Shown here: positions 61,061-64,000 of the stretch, piece after piece
How the letters are laid out: the number at the start of each line of letters is the position of its first letter
Numbering within the stretch: position 1 is the stretch's first letter
Assembly: GCA_963749535.1 (NCBI GenBank)
Contig: CAVVNF010000019.1
Location: forward strand, 62,001-126,000
Direction of reading: 5' to 3'
DNA from: Chersky-299 sp963749535
GTDB taxonomy: Bacteria > Actinomycetota > Thermoleophilia > RBG-16-64-13
DNA: 64,000 nucleotides
The notes under the pieces: model-generated
What the model saw: the letters and a program-made list of their open reading frames with translations, nothing else
What the model was told of the DNA's origin: nothing
Database searches by the model: none
Translations under genes and position numbers: made by a program

Positions 61061-61427
61061 CCCTGACCCCTTGAACGTAGATCTGGAGGGCAGTGACCGG
61101 GCGACCCGTCATCTTCTCCACGTTATACGCGATCTGGGAGCGGACGTTTCCGGCGACCTCCGCCACGTTGAGCCCATACTCCACGATGATGTAGAGCTTG
61201 ATCCTCAGCTGATCGCCCGCCTGCTCGACCTTGATGCCCTGGTGCAGGCGATCGAGATTGAGCAGAGAGGCCACGCCTTGCCGCAGATTCGGAGCGGCCA
61301 TGCCCACTACGCCGTAGCATTCGAGCACGGTCCAGCCGACGATGTCCTCGATCGCGTGATCGGTGATGACCAAGCGACCCTCGATCTTTGGTCCGATCTC
61401 CACCTGAGGCATGTTGTCAGCGGACAC
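61050..61427 (-). CDS. Asp23/Gls24 family protein
   Basis: 125 residues from the GTG at 61427, or 120 from the ATG at 61412. The stretch IEGRLVITDHAIEDIVGWTVLECYGVVGMA and the late YGLNVAEVAGNVRSQI with NVEKMTGRPV are typical of Asp23/Gls24 proteins, alkaline-shock or envelope-stress proteins. The widespread pair asp23-fakA (yloU-yloV in Bacillus) is kept here, with an 11-bp overlap. Its biochemical role is unknown, though membrane or lipid stress is the usual theme. Confidence 0.9.
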   Translation of the reverse strand: MSADNMPQVEIGPKIEGRLVITDHAIEDIVGWTVLECYGVVGMAAPNLRQGVASLLNLDRLHQGIKVEQAGDQLRIKLYIIVEYGLNVAEVAGNVRSQIAYNVEKMTGRPVTALQIYVQGVRVGE

Positions 61428-61699
61428 GCGCGGACCTTTCTCGTCAGCTCTCGGGCTCTGACCGGAGGAGACAGCTTGTTCAGGTCGTCGAGAATGGCCT
61501 TGGGGTCGATACTGTGCATCTTCGCGCCGTTCTCGATGGACTCCATGCTCACGCCCATGCACCCTGTACAGGCCAGACCGTGCTTCGCAAAGACTTCTCG
61601 CGCCCGCGGATCAGCCTGGAGTGCCTCGAGAATCGACATGTCTTTGGTAAAAATGGTCGTCTCCTTCCCCCCTGAACGCGGTTTTTCGAGATTGACCAT
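61307..61699 (-). CDS. DUF1858 domain protein, C-terminal reading uncertain
   Basis: The first 80 residues or so (ITKDM-like FTKDMSILEALQADPRAREVFAKHGLACTGC in parts, then ENGAKMHSIDPKAILDDLNKL) match DUF1858, small proteins with CTGC-type cysteines related to hybrid-cluster and redox proteins. The frame as written runs 120 bp into asp23, ending in an Arg-rich stretch unlike the family. Removing one A near 61478-61485 would stop it at 61444-61446, 17 bp before the asp23 GTG. I think that shorter form is right. The N-terminal start is also unsure: the ATG has no ribosome site, whereas AAGGAG lies 9 codons in. Confidence 0.75.
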   Translation of the reverse strand: MVNLEKPRSGGKETTIFTKDMSILEALQADPRAREVFAKHGLACTGCMGVSMESIENGAKMHSIDPKAILDDLNKLSPPVRARELTRKVRACPLTTCLRWRSDQRSRVAWSSPITRSRTSSAGPCSNATA

Positions 61700-61773
61700 T
61701 TTACACTACCGCATTTCCGCGACCATCGCCGGTGCGTTAGCGGGCCGGTCACCCTTGGTTCGCTCCCCGGGGC

Positions 61774-61803
61774 TTGTCAGCGTGGGCCTGCCTGGTGCAT
61801 ACT
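61774..61803 (+). promoter_or_regulatory. Promoter of rpmB
   Basis: TTGTCA (61774-61779), an 18-bp spacer and CATACT (61798-61803) give a sensible sigma-70 promoter, about 45 bp before the rpmB ATG. The gene is divergent from DUF1858, so it must have its own promoter here. Confidence 0.55.
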
Positions 61804-61848
61804 ATAGCGCTCTCCCTAGCGGGCAAATCTAGCAAGGAAGAACCGACG

Positions 61849-62040
61849 ATGTCCAAAGTCTGCACCATCTGCGGCAAGAAGCCGAGCTTCGGCAACAACA
61901 GAAGCCACTCCATGCGGGCCACGCCCCGTCGCTGGGACCCGAACGTCCAGAAGATACGCATCGTGGTGGACGGAACACCGGTCCGCGCGTATGTATGCGC
62001 CAAATGCCTCAAAGCTCATAAGGTGCAGAAGGCCGTCTAG
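61849..62040 (+). CDS. rpmB: Ribosomal protein bL28
   Basis: 63 residues from the ATG at 61849, with AAGGAAG 8 nt upstream. SKVCTICGKKPSFGNNRSHSM is the standard bL28 start. CTIC and CAKC give four cysteines, so this is the zinc-binding form. It is divergent from the DUF1858-asp23-fakA operon, an arrangement seen in many Gram-positive genomes. Confidence 0.96.
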   Translation: MSKVCTICGKKPSFGNNRSHSMRATPRRWDPNVQKIRIVVDGTPVRAYVCAKCLKAHKVQKAV

Positions 62041-62048
62041 GTCCTCAC

Positions 62049-62125
62049 GGCCGAGCGTTCGCTCGTCTGCTCGGCCCTAACTGCCGCCCACGCCCGCTAG
62101 AGTCCGACTGCCCGCCGGACTCTAG
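62049..62125. terminator. Two hairpins between convergent rpmB and ribH
   Basis: 62049-62056 pairs with 62069-62076 (8 bp, 12-nt loop), and 62097-62106 pairs perfectly with 62116-62125 (10 bp, 9-nt loop). Neither has a T run on either strand. Their place just after rpmB and just after ribH suggests a two-way termination region. Confidence 0.5.
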
Positions 62126-62146
62126 ACTGTCTCTCAGACCTGGTGC

Positions 62147-62626
62147 CTATTCGCCCAGGCTTTTCAGCAGGTTGGCCATCTCCAGACCGGACACCGCTGC
62201 GTCCCAACCCTTGTTGCCCGCCTTCGTACCCGCGCGCTCCACCGCCTGCTCGATCGTGTCGGTGGTCAATACTCCGAAGATCACGGGCACCCCGGAGTCG
62301 AGCTGCACATGGGCCACCCCTTTCGCGACTTCACTCGCGACGTAGTCGAAATGCGGCGTCGAACCACGGATGACCGCTCCCAGACACAGCACCGCGTCAT
62401 ATTTGCCGCCGCCCGCCATGTGCTTCGCGACCACGGGGATCTCCAATGCTCCCGGGACCCACGCCACCTCTACCTGTCCCGGGTCGACGCCATGCCTCGT
62501 CAGACAGTCCAGAGCACCCGATAGAAGCTTGCCGCTTATGAACTCGTTGAATCGGCTGACGACGATCCCGAAGCGCAGTCCCTCGCCGTTTAGCATCCCT
62601 TCGTAGACTCTTCCTGTGTCAGTCAT
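62147..62626 (-). CDS. ribH: 6,7-dimethyl-8-ribityllumazine synthase
   Basis: 159 residues. Condenses the ribityl pyrimidine with dihydroxybutanone phosphate. Family marks are GIVVSRFNEFIS, VPGALEIP, GAVIRGSTPHFDYVA with the catalytic His, GVLTTDTIEQA and AGNKGWDAA. It overlaps the ribBA stop by 8 bp, so the two are co-translated. RibBA supplies one of its substrates. Confidence 0.97.
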   Translation of the reverse strand: MTDTGRVYEGMLNGEGLRFGIVVSRFNEFISGKLLSGALDCLTRHGVDPGQVEVAWVPGALEIPVVAKHMAGGGKYDAVLCLGAVIRGSTPHFDYVASEVAKGVAHVQLDSGVPVIFGVLTTDTIEQAVERAGTKAGNKGWDAAVSGLEMANLLKSLGE

Positions 62627-63881
62627 CTTGGTCGTCCTCTCCGTCTTCGCCCACGAAACGAAGGCCTTGGTGATGGAGGATGTGCCCCATCTTGTCCTTT
62701 TTTACCTGGAGATATCGCACATTCTCGTCGCGCGGCGGCATCTCCAGCGGGACCCGCTCCGTGATGGTGAGGCCATAGCCTTCGAGGCCCACCAGCTTGC
62801 GCGGGTTGTTGGTCATGATGCGGATGGATGTGAGCCCCAGATCGGAAAGGATCTGGGCGCCGATCCCGTAGTCGCGCAGGTCCGCGGCGAAGCCCAGCTC
62901 CACGTTGGCTTCCACGGTGTCCAGCCCCTGCTCCTGGAGCTCGTAGGCGCGCATCTTGTTGAGGAGTCCGATGCCTCGCCCCTCCTGCGCCATGTACAGA
63001 ACCACGCCCATCCCTTCCTTCTCTATCGCATCGACGGCGGCCATGAGTTGCTCGCCGCAATCACACCGCAAGGAGTGGAAGACATCGCCGGTGAGGCACT
63101 CGGAATGCACCCGCACCAGGACGTCGTGCTTGCCTTTGACGTCCCCTTTGACAAGAGCGAGATGCTGTTCACCGTCCAGCAGGCTCTCGTACCCGTACGC
63201 CGTGAAGTCTCCCCGTTGCGTGGGCAACTGGACAACCGCCACCTGACGAACGAGCTTCTCGGTGCGCCGCCGGTACCGGATCAGTTCCGCTACCGTGACC
63301 ATCTTCAAACCGTGGCGGGTGCAATAGAGCGCTAGGTCGGGCACTCGAGCCATGGTTCCGTCGTCGTTCATGACCTCGCAGATGACCCCGGCCGGGTTCA
63401 GGCCCGCCAAACGGGCGAGGTCCACAGCCGCCTCGGTCTGCCCAGCGCGAGCCAGCACACCGCCCGGCCGCGCGATGAGGGGGAACACGTGCCCCGGCTG
63501 CACGAGATCGTCGGGCCGGCTCCGCGGATCGATGGCTACCTGGATGGTGCGCGCCCTGTCGGCCGCGGATATCCCCGTGGTGACTCCCTCCCGGGCTTCC
63601 ACCGACACGGTGAAGGCCGTGCCGAACCGCGATTCGTTGTTGCGCGTCATCGGTTGCAGGTGGAGTTGCTCTGCCCTCTCTGGGGTGATCGAGAGGCAGA
63701 TCAGCCCGCGCCCGTGCAAGGCCATGAAGTTGACCGCTTCGGACGTGACGAACTGAGCGGCCATGGTGAGGTCGCCCTCGTTCTCGCGATCCTCGTCATC
63801 CACCACCACCACCATCCGCCCGGCCTTGATCTCCTCCAGGGCCTCTTCGATGGTCGCAAAGCTTGATGCGGTGTCTCTCAC
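62619..63881 (-). CDS. ribBA: Bifunctional DHBP synthase / GTP cyclohydrolase II RibBA
   Basis: 420 residues from the GTG at 63881, which has a very good GGGGAGGA site 5 nt upstream; an earlier in-frame start (63947) has none. Residues about 1-200 are DHBP synthase (VVVVDDEDRENEGDLTMAA, MTRNNESRFGTAFT, RAGQTEAAVDLARL). The rest is GTP cyclohydrolase II, with the zinc site SECLTGDVFHSLRCDCGEQL and GRGIGLLNKMRAYELQEQG. Together they open both branches of riboflavin synthesis. No FMN riboswitch lies between this gene and the window edge. Confidence 0.96.
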   Translation of the reverse strand: MRDTASSFATIEEALEEIKAGRMVVVVDDEDRENEGDLTMAAQFVTSEAVNFMALHGRGLICLSITPERAEQLHLQPMTRNNESRFGTAFTVSVEAREGVTTGISAADRARTIQVAIDPRSRPDDLVQPGHVFPLIARPGGVLARAGQTEAAVDLARLAGLNPAGVICEVMNDDGTMARVPDLALYCTRHGLKMVTVAELIRYRRRTEKLVRQVAVVQLPTQRGDFTAYGYESLLDGEQHLALVKGDVKGKHDVLVRVHSECLTGDVFHSLRCDCGEQLMAAVDAIEKEGMGVVLYMAQEGRGIGLLNKMRAYELQEQGLDTVEANVELGFAADLRDYGIGAQILSDLGLTSIRIMTNNPRKLVGLEGYGLTITERVPLEMPPRDENVRYLQVKKDKMGHILHHQGLRFVGEDGEDDQDD

Positions 63882-64000
63882 TAGTATCCTCCCCGGTGCA
63901 GACCGGTTTCCGGCTCGCCTGCCGACGGACTCGATCCGTCCAGGCACGCCATGTTGAGATCAGAGTCGCCGTCTACGCAAACCCATGTTCCCGAAGCACG
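63881..64000 (-). CDS. Possible 3' end of an upstream gene, cut by the window edge
   Basis: A frame open from the window edge to a TAG at 63881-63883, whose last base is the first of the ribBA GTG (TAGTG). The 39 codons read to ...GLHRGGY. A one-base overlap of stop and start is typical of co-translated genes. In riboflavin operons the upstream gene is often ribE, but the visible peptide is too short and uncharacteristic to say. Confidence 0.35.
   Translation of the reverse strand, partial: RASGTWVCVDGDSDLNMACLDGSSPSAGEPETGLHRGGY

Noticed and set aside
320..61490. Programmed +1 frameshifting as a general mechanism
   Set aside because: The sites share no slippery codon or stop context, and all insertions can be put in homopolymer runs. 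Sequencing error explains them with less.
63882..64000. FMN riboswitch ahead of ribBA
   Set aside because: The visible leader is coding-like, overlaps an upstream frame and shows no conserved RFN elements. A riboswitch, if any, would lie outside the window.
1..64000. Mobile elements, prophage or CRISPR
   Set aside because: No transposase, integrase or phage gene, no spaced direct repeats, and only one tRNA with no repeated 3' end nearby.

Overview
The window is about 64 kb of moderately high-GC bacterial core chromosome, almost entirely housekeeping genes. I see no insertion sequence, prophage, CRISPR array or obvious transferred island. Several neighbourhoods point to Actinomycetota, probably a deep branch rather than Streptomyces or Mycobacterium. 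These are gcvH followed by a GarA/OdhI-like FHA protein and an FtsR-like MerR regulator; a SepIVA-like coiled-coil gene beside DUF177 and rpmF; and a short single-motif RsiG-like protein resembling the Rubrobacter form. A full type IV pilus motor set, Tgt/QueA/QueH and FakA/FakB-like genes also fit a deep branch. The lineage is inferred from gene content only.

Layout, left to right. 1-6.7 kb (+): aroA, a cmk-plsC fusion, ispH, der, plsY, gpsA. 6.8 kb: tRNA-Pro(GGG) with a terminator. 7.0-11.3 kb (+): a nucleotidyltransferase/phosphohexomutase fusion and a VanW-type exported protein. 11.4-12.5 kb (-): MglB-like roadblock protein and MglA-like GTPase. 12.6-15.8 kb (+): gcvH, RsiG-like protein, an unknown small protein, zinc-ribbon GarA-like FHA protein, MerR regulator, apt. 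16.1-25.5 kb (-): alaS, yqgF, mltG, aroE, pilB, pilT, pilC. 25.6-27.5 kb (-): ytxG-like, ytxH-like, degenerate RsbW-like protein, SigB/SigF-type sigma factor. 27.6-44.2 kb (-): NifU-MnmA fusion, a lipoprotein, aspS, hisS, MBL hydrolase, rel, recJ, UbiB-like kinase, phasin-like protein, secF, secD, yajC. 44.3-51.1 kb (-): tgt, queA, queH, ruvB, ruvA, ruvC, yebC, an RpiR regulator. 51.4-61.7 kb (-): EF-G-like GTPase, rpmF, DUF177, SepIVA-like protein, coaD, rsmD, recG, DegV/FakB, FakA-like kinase, Asp23, DUF1858. 61.8-64 kb: rpmB (+), then ribH and ribBA (-).

Functional links. FakA/FakB could make acyl-phosphate for PlsY, GpsA supplies glycerol-3-phosphate, and PlsC makes the second acylation. 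The MglA/MglB pair lies near the pilus motor genes. The sigma factor has a partner that looks like an anti-sigma kinase but lacks the kinase residues, and a c-di-GMP-type anti-sigma candidate lies 12 kb away. Tgt, QueA and QueH cover the late steps of queuosine synthesis.

Quality caveat. Ten genes carry twelve frameshifts: aroA, gpsA (two), pilC, hisS, the MBL gene, rel, queA, DUF177, coaD and the FakA-like gene (two). Every one is repaired by removing a single base, and every one can be placed in a homopolymer run of 2-4 nt. Many of these genes are essential, so homopolymer overcalls in the sequencing are far likelier than pseudogenes. I annotate the genes across the breaks.
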